DNA from: Paramarasmius palmivorus | Lineage: Eukaryota; Basidiomycota; Agaricomycetes; Agaricales; Marasmiaceae | Assembly (NCBI GenBank): GCA_037176845.1 | Contig: JAYKXP010000153.1 | Location: 39,762 to 103,761 of the forward strand | Direction: 5' to 3' | DNA length: 64,000 nucleotides | In this document: positions 1 to 12,374 of the stretch, piece by piece | Position numbering within the stretch: the first letter of the stretch is position 1 | Layout of the letters: each line of letters starts with the position of its first letter | Position numbers and translations under genes: made by a program | The notes under the pieces: model-generated | What the model saw: only the letters and a program-made list of their open reading frames with translations | Database searches by the model: none | Told to the model about the DNA's origin: nothing

Positions 1-3000
1 TGGGTAGAGGTATTGGTTCTTAGCAGATGTTGGAAGTGCGGCCGAATAGCCGACAGAGAACGCGGAAGAATGGATAGACCCAATTCCGTCCGCTTCACCA
101 ACACTGGGAACATCTGGAAAATAAAGAACCTTGCCGTCCCGACTTGCATACAATTGAGCAACGAAATCGCCGAAGGAGGCAACAACCATCTCGCTTCGTA
201 CACTGTCGACCAAATCCCTAATGGACAGATCTAGAAAAACATATCAATAACAGTCGTGCGCTGGGCACAATCAAACCTACGACGTACCTACAGCATTTCG
301 TAATATCGTACAGGAACCGACCAAAGAAAGTCTTCGGACATCCAACGTGGAGGAAACGGGGGAATACCCGGCAACAAGAACGAAATGAGAAGTGAGGATC
401 GAAGGCAATTCACGATTCTCGTCCAATCGACGATACTCTGCAGTTGTCATCGACATAACATGATGGATAGAGGAACCCGATAAAGCTGAAGAAATATACG
501 CTCCTGTCGCATTTACAGCAGCAGTCAATCTTACAAAAAGCGCCGAGTTTCCGCACGAAACCTGATAAATGTTGCTCCTATCAATCAAAGATATCACTGA
601 ATCGTGATCCTCTACTGACTTAAACCCAGACAGGTCAGTGCCAAGAGCATATGTTTCAGCTGAACAGAATACTTACATAGAGAGAAACCCAGTACACTTT
701 GCTCCTGCCATCGGGACGCGCTAAGAAATAAGCTTGACCATACGTTCGCTATCAAATCTCAGTGAGAAGTGTCCCAAATAGTATTTACCGGATGAATACA
801 AACCTGCCTCGAAGTATATGCTTGTAATATTGGAAGCGAGTCTCCAACATCAACACCGTCTTTTTTTTTCGTCCAAGATTGACCTTCCAATTTCGGCCGG
901 GGTTTGGAAGGCGTAGACACACAAAGTTCCACGGGCATGCGCCTCATAATTTCCTTACCAGGCGCCTCCAGCAGAGCAGTAACGGGAAGTTCACTCGAAT
1001 CTGAAGCTGAAGAAGCAGAAACAACTTCTACCGAATGATTAGGCACAGGGAACCCCAACGAACACAGACCTTCTCACCTGATTGCGCCGATTCGGTTTGG
1101 TTATCAGAAAACGAAGATATTGACGAATGGTTCACTAAACCCCCGTTATCTACAGGATGAAAGTTACATTAGAAAATGCCAACCGAAACAAAAAATTAAG
1201 TCTACTCGTACCGCATTCACTGCCCAGGTTCCTCGACGAAGTATTGGTTTTTGCACGCACAGGGCCCGGGGCAGCCCTTGCGGTACTGTTGCCATGGTAA
1301 GCTAAAGCGAGAGGGACTTTCGCCACACTGCCAAGAGCTAGAAAACCAGAAAGGTAAACACGAGGCAAAAAGACCAATTTGAAACTGCGAGTACTTGGGT
1401 CAAAGAATGTTTGTTCACCAAGAGCTTGAGGCAAAATCGGGCAAGATTCGTTCAGAAACTGACGAAGAGCATCAGCAGAACTGAATTCTCCCCTCGCCAT
1501 ACTGAACAACCTTCTCCAAAGCATCCCCTCCACACGAGCGAGGATAACCGGCCTTTCTGTACCATAATGAATCCATGCCTGCAAAAGATATCATCCCTAT
1601 AGGAAACAACGAAATAAAAGACCCATCAGAGCACTCACACGAAGCATATGAAGCCTAGTGACATTTGCCGACAGATGCGATACGTCAGTGAGTAATACCA
1701 GCGGCGAAAGGCATATCGCCATGAATAACGGTTGCCGAATTCTCGTCAATGGCGGTAGATCTGGAGGCGCCTCGAATTGAAGACCTTCTCGCAATGCCGC
1801 ACTATGCAATGAAACCTTGAACCGTCAATTGGTGCACCTAGAATGACATTAAAAGACACTTACGTCTCCAACTCAAGCAGTAAATCCCTCCAGCCCGGTG
1901 GGAAGTCATAGTGACCCTGCTGGCGCATTAGTTCCAACAAGAAATAGACAATAGGTCATACCTGCAAAAGGTAGTTGATGAAAAAAGCCGTACACTCCAT
2001 ATTCTGCAGAACTTTCACGACAAGCGACTTGGGATCCCTACTCGATAAGGATTTCAAATGTTGAGAAGTTGCAAGCACCATTCTCGCAGCAGGTGTCAAA
2101 TGTTCCGTGTCAGATTTCCTCTCCTTCGTTCCGGTAACTGGTCCGCTCAAACCAAAAGCAACGTAGACCCCTTTCACTACGCGAGCCCAACCTTGTGCGA
2201 GGGCGGGCAATCCTCTCTAAGGTGCAAAAGAAAAGTCTTCTGTGGATACAAAGAACACAATATAGCACTAACCAATGTAATTTTGTGCCCGTCGAAAGTA
2301 GTCTTATGTACAATAAGATCGCTTTTCGGAACAGAATCCAGAAAATCCGTAGTGTCCTTGTTCGACCGCCCTTCAACCAATGCCGCTATATCGAGGAACC
2401 TCAAGCCAAACAATACCGAGGTACAGGGTTCTGCCGACTTCTGATTAGGGACTAAAGTCGCCCTGTTATCGAGAATGTCTCGAAAAACGGGGTTTTTATA
2501 GCTCAGTCGAAAGGATGCAATCAACGAGCTCTGCATACTCTATAGAACGCATCAGTCGAAGTCTGTAAGAAACTTTTATATCAAAAGCGATGACTCACTA
2601 TGAGGTCTTCCGAAACTAAACTTGACCGAGATTCGGGATGGCAGACAAAAGCAGTGAACCATGGCATTTCAAGAACCAAAGGCGCCTGTGAAGGATCGGA
2701 CAGTAAAGTCGGATTCGTTTCTTCGTGACCAGAAACAACCGATCTATCCTTTGTACCGCTCGAATTTGACTTTTGTGTCAATCGAGCATAGACTGTGCTT
2801 CGACTCGCCGACATAGCTTGGTTCAGGATGTCGGTTCAAAAAGAAAGATGATGATGGTCGCGAAAAAAGCCGTTCGAACCATTACATGGAAGTATACGTA
2901 ATAGTAACAACGACCGAATGAAAGCTTAAACTACTGATCGTGTGGAGTCACTTTGTCCTACAGATGCCTGAAAATAGGTACGAACTAGACAGGACACGAA

Positions 3001-4790
3001 AGAGGACAACAAGCTGATGGGAAAGCAACCTTGCGTGGAAAAGGATCCCATTCCAGCGACTACTGCTGGCCGGAGGTCGTTTATGCCCGTGGGATGATAT
3101 TCAACAACCCGTTCGAGGAATGGCGCTAGATGGGGACTCTCGGTACCTTCCTTAGGCATAAACTTGAAAACCATCACAAATTTGAATGCTGTTAAAGAAC
3201 GGCGTGAGGCCAGAAAAACCCAGGATAGGGAAGGGTAGAAAACAGACTCACCTTTACTTATACGACCCAACGGAAACCCCTCATCACCAGACACCATACA
3301 TTCTGCTTTATATTCCACTGTATTCTCGTAAGGCCCAGGATGTCCATCCAAACACACGACCCTCATGCCCACGCTGCCAGATAGAATTGTGAGGGTCAAT
3401 TGTGTAGCAGCATCCAATTCGCATTCCCAGTCTGGAAAGGATGAGAAAGTATCGCACAGAACATGAACACCGCCATACCATTCACACCGAAAAGCGTCGG
3501 AAGTGCATGAAGCTCTGGAGAGAGTGACACAAACGCTCTCTCCAAATACAACCTTCCGAAAATTAGCCCCAATTCAATTGTGCAAGTACTAACACCAACC
3601 GGGACTTGTTTAGGGGGGGCCTACGAACCGAAGCAACATCTATCTGGGATAATAATTCGGTGAGATTCCGTATAGCCTCGTCTTTAACTGTGGATGCGGT
3701 TCAGTAAACACTGGAAACAAGAAACCCGCCCCCGAATGACTCACTAGCGAGCTGACTTTGATAATAAGTATGGAGGACCTGTAGGGGTTCCGGGCTTTCA
3801 TGATCGTTCCTTCTATCAACGTATTTCGTCAAAACTTCCAACATCTGCCTGATTTCGGCAATGTCATTCTATATAACATGTCAGAGGAGAAAACCAACAG
3901 AAGCTAAATGAAACTCCCACTGGGGACCTCGATTCAGACGCAGAGCCCACAACCACTCCATCCGACTCAGAGCGTGCAACAGAAGATTGTGAGTCCATAC
4001 ACGGGTACGAAAGGTAAAAGGTCAAAAAGTAGGAACCCTTTTTGCGAGGTAAATATAGTGCAATACACGTGGAACGCGTGACGATACCGGCGAGCCGAAA
4101 AGTAGCCCAGTCCAAACAAGCTGTCACATCAACAGAATTGGACTACATACATACACAAAGGGAAAGGATCGAAAAGTAACAACGAGCCGCCAAACACAAG
4201 CTCAACTTCGTATACCTGAAATCTTCATTGTCCCAAACGCCCACCTCTTCTTTGACTTTTTCGGAGTCCTTCCAAACTTTCTTGGGGAACAAGTACGGTT
4301 TGAGTACGGTACATTTCGTCCACACAGAACGGTCTGTTGAATCCACTGTAAACTCCAAAACGAACTGTGACATAGGAACATAATCAAAATACGATTTTCG
4401 AGAAAGCCCACAAACATACTTTTACTTCATAGTCGAAACAAATGCTCTCTACAGTTTGCATGCACTCCAAGATAACAGTCACAACCCTGAGCCGCGGGAT
4501 AAGTAACGCACGGGCCCATCCAATGCGAAAGCATCAGTGAGAAGCGACAAGGAGGTGTTACACTTCTCGTTCTGGTGTACCAAGGGGTATAAGCCTGCCA
4601 AAAACTGTCACCGCATCATCCATATTCGAAGACGCTTCGACGGTACTAGACAACCAAAAAAGCCGAAAACAGTCAGTGTCAAAGTACACCCGCCAAAAGG
4701 CAGTACTCACTCATGTCCGCGCTCATTAAAATCGGAGCTGTACCATTTCTCAAATCTCGATCTAGTCGCAACACTCTGAATATGGTCACT
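1..4790 (-). CDS. Large multi-exon gene, 3' part, unidentified (possibly helical-repeat protein)
   Basis: A chain of minus-strand exons with clean joins runs from about 4.8 kb to the left edge, so the C-terminus lies outside. Readable pieces include an exon encoding NDIAEIRQMLEVLTKYVDRR (about 3870-3745), one ending QIDVASVR (about 3690-3630), CEWYGGVHVLCDTFSSFPDW (about 3490-3430), SQAPLVLEMPWFTAFVCHPE (about 2720-2660), ILDNRATLVPNQK (about 2470-2430) and WIHYGTERPVILARVEGMLW (about 1580-1520). Coding continues to base 1. The leucine-rich helical character suggests a HEAT/ARM-like scaffold. I considered a Sen1 N-terminal or Npa1/Urb1-like protein but see no motif that decides it. No ATP-binding motif is visible. 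The 5' boundary against the family copy at 4.8-6.0 kb is uncertain, and the exon at about 4370-4200 (SVWTKCTVLKP) could belong to either gene. Confidence 0.5.
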
Positions 4791-4814
4791 AAAGCCTAAG
4801 GAGCAGTCAACAAC

Positions 4815-5964
4815 GTGCTCCACGAGGATCAAGGAAACTTACCTTTCATCAGTATCGTTGCCAGAAGTACTACACTCCCCTTCCTCTTCAATGACATCCA
4901 GTCCACAAGTAAAGACATTGCTACTTTCCTCCCCCGACGAAGGTTCGTCATCGGATATCAGCACACGAATTTCTGTAGCAGTAGGGCAATCTTCCACCAC
5001 ACGGCGAAAACAGCGATGATGCCAAACAACACACTCCGCTTTCCATCTTATAAAACAAAGTGTCGCGAAGGGACGGGAGGGCAATGCGATTTACAACTAT
5101 CCGAGCTCCAGATACCGACGAATATCGTAGCGACCAAGATGCCTCCGACAACGACCGGAACACGGTTCCAGAAGACCGCGTATCGCCAAACCAACGACTC
5201 TTCACGGAAAGCCATTTTCGACATTGGCTGCTTGGGTCGCAGGAATGGTCTCTATCGATCTCCAACCCCTACTTTCGTACTTGAGACGTGTTCGGATAAC
5301 GCTCCAACTGTTAGGCTGGAGATACATCGCCTGGCCACGGACGAAGGAAGTCGAGGGATACAGCGAGACGACCTGCGTGGCAATAGCTACATTCATTACC
5401 AATGCTGAAGGAAAGGAAGAGCTTGACGATTAGCGCAAATTCGTCCAAAACACACATGAACCAACCAGGATACCGAGAGAAACAGAGAACGACAACACTC
5501 ACTGGAATAAAATCCGAGTATAGATTCTATCGATTCCCCACGAGTTGCTATGATCTGGGATAGTCTTTCTCTTGCCTTCTTCACCCTTGCGAAATCAGCT
5601 GGTCCCATAGCATTGAACAATGGAGTTTCAGTGGGTAAGGCCCCTCCACGAGTTCTTTTCAGACATGAACCACACCTGCATTATTGACGTACAATCTAGC
5701 TCTGGGCGAATTCATCTATACGGACTTCGAATTGTTCCATGTGCGTCGCAGTAGGGGGATCCTTTGCGAGGAAGAGGGGAGAACAAAAGAAGACAAGATC
5801 ATAGCCGAAACATCACATGAGAACGTCACATAATAACGTAACGCCTGGAAACCACCCTCGATAACAGATATCTTATGGTAAGCCCCACAACCTACTTCGA
5901 CACTGGACCTGTCCTGCAGCCATGAAAGGAAATTGGAAAGAACCTGTAAGCCCCATGCTGGCAA
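4815..5964 (-). pseudogene. Nucleotidyltransferase-like agaricomycete family, 5'-truncated and frameshifted copy
   Basis: This is a paralogue of the gene at 10556-12374. The exon ending at 5503 and the exon starting at 5404 join to read ESILGFYSTLVMNVAIATQV, matching the intact copy (IEFVLHSYSTLVMNVATASK). Further on, SRWFGDTRSSGTVF aligns with TRWVGDRHCWIVHF, and ECVVWHHRCF aligns with RAVWHHECF. The SRWFGD and VVWHH blocks lie in different frames from the preceding block (shifts near 5210 and 5060) with no plausible intron between them, so the copy looks broken. Upstream, AWGLQVLSNFLSWLQDRSS (about 5955-5900) is the last recognisable piece. The substrate-binding N-terminal part has no room before the divergent MYND gene at 6023. 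An acidic tail follows the WHH block. The ends are approximate. Confidence 0.55.
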
Positions 5965-6022
5965 TAATGGGTTCCAGGAATCTACAGCCGAACATTACCT
6001 TTCCACCTTCATTGTCGAATCA

Positions 6023-6698
6023 ATGGCCTTGGTAAGTAAAAAAAACCGATCCCAACTGTTTCAGTCAACTGAAGACAGCACACAGAACGTTGATCGGCAC
6101 TCGGGCAACCAAGAATTACCCAAATACCCGGTCATATGCAACGGGTGCCAGGCAATGTGCTCAGCGACCGAGGCAAAGTATTGCTCAGTGTGTTACATCA
6201 CCATATACTGCGTGCGAGCATCCCCTTTCCATCCAAAGTGATCGTCCCTGATACCTCATACAGTCAAAGGAATGTCAAAGGACAGACAGAAAGCTCCACC
6301 GCGATGAATGCAAAGCCCCAGCATCAGACATTGGAGCGGCTTTGCGAAAGTACCTCGTGAAGAACGACATCGAGATCCGTGAACATATTAGCTTCAAACT
6401 GGATGACGAGATCCAGACGAGCGGAATGACACCAGGCGCGTTTCTATCGCGACATTCGTTCCTGCTTGCTGTCCGTCATACACCCCAAGCAGATCCACAG
6501 AGCTCCAAGGCTTTGAGCGTAATCAAAGATTCATTGACGTGCCGTAAGACACAGTTCAGTCCAGATATAATTACTACGATGGCCAAGATGCGCAAAGGGA
6601 ACAGTGACTGTAAGGGGGTGATAGCGGTTCAACTGATAGTAGTGGCGGAAGATGATAGGGCTCTACACAAAGACGTGAAACTGTGGCCTCTGGTTTGA
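6023..6698 (+). CDS. MYND-type zinc finger protein
   Basis: Two exons, 6023-6211 and 6264-6698, are joined over a 52-nt GT-AG intron and encode about 207 aa. The splice completes a textbook MYND finger at about residues 47-80: CNGCQAMC, then KYCSVCYITIYC before the intron, then SKECQRTDRKLHRDEC after it. That gives the C-x2-C, C-x2-C, C-x3-C and H-x3-C ligand pairs. MYND fingers bind short proline-rich peptides in partner proteins, and agaricomycetes carry many small MYND proteins of unknown role. No SET domain or other catalytic domain follows. The C-terminal 120 residues (HISFKLDDEIQTSGMTPGAF and onward) match nothing I know. A GTAAGT lies nine bases after the chosen ATG, but using it would give a 33-nt intron, so I kept the open frame. 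The gene is divergent from the broken family copy to its left. Confidence 0.8.
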
Positions 6699-9600
6699 AC
6701 AGGCAATATTAGCGTAATCTGTAGAGGGCAACCTCCAGCGACGAAATACAAATGTACCATTATAGAATCATCTCTAAATCAAACGCTACACAAACTGCCC
6801 ACTGTCTTCCAGGCCTAGAAAAGCTGCGGCTGAAATAGGATCGGTCACATATTCAAAGCGACCGATTCTTTCAAAGACGTTAGCTGCTGTCAGTTGTACG
6901 TTTAATGTATCCATACCAGGCAAATAGACGAATCCTTAATCCACGCCACAAATCCAATAGTGATTCCAGCACGCGAAATGGTTCGCCAACCACGTTACAA
7001 GCAGGTATTCAGTTATCGAATGCCGAGTTTATGCTCAACAAAAAGGGTCTAGCAAGAAAAATGACATTCAATACATTGTCGACCACGAGTAGACGACGAA
7101 TCGAGATTTACGAGACAAACGGAAAGGATCATACTACTCCAACGCCTACCGGAGCAAGCTCGGATATGGCTGGGCGGGGCAAGTGGAGGCATCAGGAAGG
7201 TAACAAAAGACTTTTCGCTATTTCCTCCAGCTCAATTCGACTGGTGCGAGCCCCAAAGTCACGAGTCGCAAGCCATGTCGAAATTCCCGCATGTTGGTCT
7301 CGTTTTAAGTGTATCCAGGAGAGTGTAAACCAACGTCATTCAAAGCCTATTATGTATTCGAATGTACCGCTAGTGAACGTAACTGCTCCAAATGAGCAAC
7401 GTATAGGATGAATAGGCCGGGCAAGTTGGGCAACGAGCATGTCAGATAGTGTATGCTGTGAAAGATTAGAGCAAACAAGACGGACAATTTTCGGTAGCAC
7501 AGCGAGAAGCGGAAGTAGTGGGCGTAGTTAGGTGTGAGCAGGTAACAAAAGTAACACCAATGGAATCAATGGAATACCATAGATAGGTTGATTTGGGACG
7601 AGAAGCGGTTGTTGTTAATCCGTCCATTGCAGTGCGAGTGCTGGGGATAAACAAGGATTCAACCGCATTGCAGAACGAAGCTTGCTCTTAAGTGCTGAGG
7701 ATAGCTGAAGCGGGCTTGGTCGCGGAACCACATGCCGTCCGGATTCGTGTCCAATCCGAGTCATTGTTGCTCAACAGCTGTTGGTCCTTCCAATGAACAG
7801 CTGGACGGCTTCGTGTCAGTAAACCCCAGAAAACTCTGTGCCCGCGTCCATCTTCGACTGTCCGTTGTCCGAGTCAGTCGAAGACGCCTTTCAGTTGGCG
7901 GGAGTGTTAAACCCCGAGGGAACTGAGCCGTTGGGTGATCTCGCTGATGCGGGTTCTTGGTCAGAGTCGGCGAGATAAGCTATTGGTACGGAGACAAAAA
8001 CCAGCTAATGTTATTCATCAGACTTGGTACTATAGAAACCATAGATGCACATACCTCATATTGTCAACCTTTAACCACTTTGCTTCCCCACGGGCCCATG
8101 CCATCTTGCTCTTGGAGTCTTCGCATCTCGATCGGGCAAACCTCGGAGGCTGTCCCCACCGGAGGCTTTATGGTTGGGTACGTTGGGGGATCGAATAGCC
8201 TTCTTCTTCGCGTTGAAGGATAGTGATGCCGGTAGGGTATAGTTTCAAGGAGGATGCGACGGTGCTTGTAGTGTGGGCGTACGCTATTGGAACAGGTGAT
8301 TGGACACCTTGGCTGGGGGATCCAGCTTCACGTCCTTCCCGGGTTCTGTATGAATTCCCGAGGTTACCCAGTGATCATGCGTCGATCACATCCGTGTTTC
8401 GCCGTAGTAATAGTGTCAAATTCACGGGCTGGGTTCAAATGAGAAGTGTGGGTGCTAGTGCGGCTTGCTTGGTGCTGGTCTCGTTGGATTCATACATCGA
8501 TAGAAAGTGAGTGAATGGTTGTTTGTATTGTTCGGAGGTCCAGGAGCAACGTAGAAGGAAGATACAGAAGAGAAGGGTCCGAGCGAGGCGAAACAAGAGA
8601 CACGGTCTTGCCAAGGTGTGATGCCGATTCAAACTCCGCAGGTCCACCTCTAGCGGTACTTCTCACCAACACGCTATTTTAAATTATCCGGTCTGCCCTA
8701 CTACGTGACCAGTAGGAAGCGAATCTCAGACGGTGCGTTACCTTGTCTCGTCTTAGAGAGCTATATACTCAAAGCCTCAATACTGACATAGCACTCATCG
8801 TCTTGAAATGTCGCCTGATTCTCGTATACCAAGCAACGACGACCTTATAGCAGCAAATCCCCTCTCGGCTGTTGTATGGTAGCCGACCGAATAAAAAGAT
8901 GAAAAACTCGAAAGCAAATCCTGTAAGGGGTCGAGGCAAGAAACAGTTGGTTGTGGATGGATTGCACCGAAGGTGCCCTGACGAGGCCGCGACGCTTTTT
9001 GACCACCATCGTCCTCAGTCACTCCGCTAATTCACATTCTTCCCTTGCCTTTCACACTCAGACTCAGAGGTTGGGATTAGGAACAATCGGACTTTGGTGT
9101 GTATCATTTACCCTAACTACCGACTAATTGACTGGATGGCACACTTTTCAGATTCAACCGCAGGCTTCCCGCCGTCCCCAATACATTTGTCACTCCCACA
9201 CGCGCAAGTTTCACCTCGTCATCGCTTGAGCGGTCGTTATACCCGTTCCGGACTGCTTCTCATGTGATTTACCCTCGATGATGCTTGCCCAACTGTGTTG
9301 ACCGCTGGTAACTCACCTCAGGACAGTTAAGCATGCGCTAACGGCCATTTAGCCTGAAAGTAACGGTGCCTTGGTGATGACGATTCTCTTTCAGGTCTGC
9401 TGAGATAGAGTTCCATCTAAACAAGATCATCTATTCGAGAAAATGATGCGAGTGCTTATTTGACATGTCCTTAAATACTCTGAAGAGGTTTGCGCACATA
9501 GTAGCTATCCTCTCATCCAATCACTACATCCGCATTCTCCATGGCCACATTATATTCAACATCGTCGTCTCTTGTCATCAAGAGCTTTTCAACCAGGTCA

Positions 9601-10473
9601 TTGAATCTTTTCCTCGCACTCGAACAGGATACCTATCGACTCTGACTTCAACTACCGATCCTTGCAGAAGGCGGCAAGGGCTGCTCATGCTCGGGAACAT
9701 AGCAGTAAGTTTTCCACTGCAGATTGAAACGTCCCTCACCCTCCGTCACTTTCCAATCCGAGTACAACGAGGATGTCCAACATTGGTACTACTGTCAGCA
9801 AGGTTCCGCTGTAACGTATCTCTCTTGGCAGCTTCTATCCGAGATGCGTTCGGCGGCGAAAGCTGTGCACATGCGATGGCAATCGATATGTCCGCTTTGA
9901 GTCCTACACGACTACTGTCGGCAGAACTCATTAGATTGACCGGTGAAAACCGTACTCGGTTCCATCGTCAGTCAGATCATGAATTGCGGGAATATCACGC
10001 TTCTACCGTACATTGGCTTCGAACCGAGTTGGCTTCATGGTGCTGATTTAGGTGAATCGGCAACCTCAGGTAACCAGTCATCCTCGTTGTCTCAAAGTTA
10101 TTGTCATATAGCATAATAGAACCAGATCAGCTTCCAATCCCCTCAACTTGTTGAAATACACCTTGATCTGTGCACGTTTCCGATGGTTCCTGGTGGACAT
10201 CACTCGACTACGCCCCGATATAGTAAATATTCGTTATCTTAGCCACCATGGCGAACTGCAGGGGGAAGTTAAGCTATTACTCGAGTAGTCCAGGTGTAAG
10301 AACTGGAATTGGGAGCCGGCAGGAATACCTTTTTTGGTTTGCTCAAGGGGAAGACGGACTACTATATATTCCCTTCGGTCAGCTTGCAGGCCTCTCTGCT
10401 TTTTTCTTCCGATCCTTCAGCATGCCCGGTTTGCATTCCCTGTATGGTTTATTTATTATTTACTCTGCCCCAG
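6699..10473. other. Gene-poor stretch with isolated open frames
   Basis: No family is recognisable on either strand. The longest plus-strand open frames are 6905-7411, 7732-7926, 8223-8510 and 9465-10046. The last holds a GTAAGT...CTGCAG segment (9703-9721) but gives no coherent spliced product. Composition and frequent stops on both strands look like old intergenic or decayed sequence. Of these frames, 8223-8510 has the most protein-like composition, but it has no neighbouring exons that join it. Confidence 0.4.
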
Positions 10474-10555
10474 GAACGCTCACGCTGCCCTTACTAGCCC
10501 TCACACAGCATTTACACCCATTTACGATGGTCTCTCTGCCGATGACCTAGCTAGG

Positions 10556-12374
10556 ATGAAACAGGTGTCCGTGGAGGTCAACAATCAAATGCAGGAATAC
10601 CACGCCGCGTCGTTTAGTCCACACAAGCTGTACGATTCATTCTTCAGCTCAGAAGAGACCATCACGTCTTTTCGTATTCGTCAAGCCCAATGCAAAGCGC
10701 TGGTGTCGGGATCTGCCTTAGTGGCTTTCCTGTCCCGCGGTGCATTCGTTCCTAGCGACTTAGACATTCTCATTCCCGCCGAAAACGTTATTAGCATGGG
10801 TAGCTTCATTTTGGATACCGATGAGTATGGCCTCGTGGACGGCTCGACCAGCGTTCAGTTCGACGCCTCCAAACAAGCCAAGATGGAGGCGTTTGTGAAG
10901 GTCGCTAGTCTTCCACGAGACCTCCGGCCTATCCATGCAAAGACGATCCTCGAAGACGGCTATGACGAATTAACCACCAGTGGCATCTTCACTTTCGCCA
11001 ACAATCAGGGGAAGAGGATACAGATAATTGGAACCAAGTGTCAGCCGATTGAGTTTGTGCTACACTCTTATTCGAGTGCGTATCCATTTCTTGTCCATCT
11101 CTACTACACTGATACACTGCAGCCCTTGTGATGAACGTTGCCACTGCTTCCAAAGTGATTTCTTTATACCCCAAGACATCTTTTATCCGCAAATCAGCTC
11201 TGTATTTGAAATACCCTAGCGACAAGGTTCTTGCAGCCCGTAGAAAGTACGAAGAGCGAGGCTGGACCTCCTCCACCATGATGTCCGCTGAAGAAGCTCT
11301 TCATCCCGACCATGAACTGGCAACAAAAACCAGATGGGTCGGTGATCGCCATTGCTGGATCGTACACTTCCCCATCATCGCCGGCTTTGAATCCATCGAG
11401 GATTCTTATCGAACGCTTGGCATTACCTCCTGGCATCTGTATTGTCTATCTCACACATCTGTTCGTGTTGAGACGAATCGGATGGAAACGGACTTTCTTC
11501 CGTTTCCATTGACAGTCACTTGGGAAGCAGAGCGTGCAGTTTGGCATCATGAGTGTTTTCTCGCTCTATCATCATTCATGCGTGGGTCTCGCGTCGTCGA
11601 TTACACCACATACGTCTCGACTGCTAATCAAACTGACTGGCTTTTTACAACAGCTTCCGGTGATTTAAGCAACATGTACCCATACTCTGAAGTTGGACGT
11701 GATTCCGGAGCTACCTTGTAAGTGATCGTCATTTATTTGTTTCGTGTTCTGCCTCATTCTCTAACAGTGAAGCCACTCATAGAACTTGCTCTACAGTTCT
11801 AGAGCCTTGGTGGGCCGAGCCGTTTCAAGAAGTCTGGTATGTTTGGTTTGCACAACTCACTGATCTATTTCAACTAAACATCGTCTATAGCCGTTCGGAC
11901 TCGTCAGACCTGGGTCAAGGAATCATATCATTCCTCTCCCAGCTTTATCCACGCCTTGATGCCGAACATCGCGAGAACGTACTATTGAACAGTTTACGCC
12001 GTGAATTTACTGAGATGCGCCAAGTGTACATGGACATGATTCCGCAGATAGGTTTGCCTTCTGCGCATGTTGTTTCGACTATTCTCCAATGCATAAAAGA
12101 TATTCAGAATACTGGTCTCTGCGAGGAAGTCGAGGTAGGTTCTGATTCATCATCTTCCTGCTTTCATTGTCCACTAACATGAGCTGGCCAGGTTACGCTA
12201 CGCTTTTGGTTAGACTGGGAGGCGTTGGCGGTGTGGACGACGTGCACTTTACTCGTCCCCCCCGAGCAAGAAGTGAAGATCAAACAAAGCTTACCCCTCT
12301 GGCATTTTGGTACTGTGAATTCCAATAGGCTGCTGGTAGAGATCTCTGCGACTCGCCTGGAGAAGTATCGGTGA
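10556..12374 (+). CDS. Nucleotidyltransferase-fold-like hypothetical protein (agaricomycete family)
   Basis: Five exons, 10556-11075, 11123-11717, 11768-11836, 11891-12134 and 12192-12374, join in frame over introns of 47, 50, 54 and 57 nt. The N-terminal third contains ALVSGSALVAFLSRG followed by SDLDILIP. This is the G-S-x(n)-D-x-D arrangement of nucleotidyltransferase folds and is typical of a large unnamed mushroom family. The middle carries the family signature LVMNVATASKVISLYPKTSF, then TRWVGDRHCW and RAVWHHECF; the last exon has DWEALAVWTTCT. No activity has been shown for the family as far as I know, so enzymatic function is inference. Residues before the chosen ATG (back to an acceptor-like CCCCAG ending at 10473) also read as protein, so a 5' exon may be missing from this model. 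A broken relative lies at 4815-5964. Confidence 0.72.

Noticed and set aside
1..4790. Sen1 helicase or Npa1/Urb1 identity for the left-edge gene
   Set aside because: No helicase motif and no decisive block could be seen; the resemblance was only general helical composition, so I left it unnamed.
9465..10046. 193-aa plus-strand open frame as a gene
   Set aside because: The composition is unlike the supported genes, no domain is visible, and no neighbouring exon joins it.
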